Shown in pieces: positions 63,603 through 64,000 of a stretch of 64,000 nucleotides of DNA (its first letter is position 1; every line of letters starts with the position of its first letter). The notes under the pieces were generated by a model. The model was not told the DNA's origin and made no database searches. It worked only from the letters and a program-made list of their open reading frames with translations. Source of the stretch: Vespula vulgaris (lineage: Eukaryota; Arthropoda; Insecta; Hymenoptera; Vespidae); contig NC_066600.1 in assembly GCF_905475345.1 (NCBI RefSeq), positions 1,100,001 through 1,164,000 of the forward strand. Direction: 5' to 3'. The position numbers were made by a program, and so were the translations under genes.

Positions 63603-63675
63603 ACCGAATGTGATTCGACAATCATTGACTAAACTATACCATAGACTGACATATTGATCAACTATTTCATAAACT
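63603..63675. repeat. Diverged dispersed copy of the minisatellite flank
   Basis: ACCGAATGTGATTCGACAAT and the following 55 bases align with 59,803-59,877 (TGTGACTCGACAATCGTTGA and on) at roughly three quarters identity by eye. Shared blocks include TCGACAATC.TTGAC, TAGACT and ATTGAT. This copy has a single repeat unit, so it resembles the unexpanded ancestor. Confidence 0.55.
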
Positions 63676-64000
63676 TAATTAACATCACACTTATCGTTTT
63701 AAAGTAATTTTTAATAATCGTTATGAACAAATAGCAATCAATTATGATCATAATAGAAACAAATTTTATCGGCAAATAGCAATTAGCACTAATGAACAGC
63801 TGACGATAATTGAAGATAAAAAATGTAATCAATTATATAAAGTAAAGAATTTTATTTAAACAGTCGAATAGAATTAGTAGGGTACTAAGAAGAACTAGCA
63901 ACGGCACTGAACCATTTCGATCTATTTTCGTGCTTTCATCCTATCATAGATATAAACTGGCGAATATTTCATCTTATTAATCATACTTTCGATACAGATT

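Overview
The window is nuclear DNA of an insect. It is strongly AT-rich and full of microsatellites. Its genes have short spliceosomal introns, and the products are typical animal housekeeping and cell-biology proteins. Gene content and intron style suggest Hymenoptera, but this is inference and I cannot name a genus. There is no prokaryotic, plasmid or viral gene system here. Most of the short open frames in the window are translations of simple repeats.

Layout: 1-7.9 kb is non-coding, with microsatellites and two copies of a short inverted-repeat element. From 8.0 to 18.7 kb, minus strand, lies an endophilin-A gene (12 exons, one of them a 63-nt candidate cassette exon). 18.7-25.3 kb is non-coding upstream sequence with a CpG-richer, promoter-like stretch at 24.3-24.95 kb. 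From 25.4 to 30.0 kb, minus strand, is importin-11 (17 coding exons, 979 aa). A 1.3 kb divergent intergenic region separates it from ribosomal protein S6 (31.3-32.9 kb, plus strand, 5 exons, 252 aa). From 33.4 to 39.6 kb, plus strand, is a large gene I do not recognise (7 exons, about 1,735 aa, disordered, Asn/Ser/Lys/Glu-rich). It is tail-to-tail with a transglutaminase (40.1-43.1 kb, minus strand, 7 exons, 712 aa). 43.1-50.3 kb is repeat-rich non-coding DNA. From 50.4 to 55.2 kb, minus strand, is a GRAM-domain, tail-anchored protein of the GRAMD2 type with two alternative first exons. 55.2-64 kb is non-coding and contains a CpG-rich 26-bp minisatellite (10 units).

For all six genes I followed splice sites by eye. 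In every exon chain the reading phase is kept and the total coding length is divisible by three, which supports the models. The genes do not form a pathway. They act in synaptic vesicle endocytosis (endophilin), nuclear import (importin-11), translation (RpS6), protein crosslinking (transglutaminase) and probably ER-plasma membrane contacts (GRAM protein).

The most interesting non-genic signals are: (1) a dispersed family of about 190-240 bp elements with long terminal inverted repeats (a MITE-like family, at least nine full or partial copies in 64 kb); (2) a homogenised palindrome-based minisatellite at 59.57-59.82 kb, with an unexpanded diverged relative at 63.6 kb; (3) a perfect 30-bp palindrome at 15,448-15,477; and (4) the unrecognised gene with a duplicated RWVxETVELYCEQPN motif.
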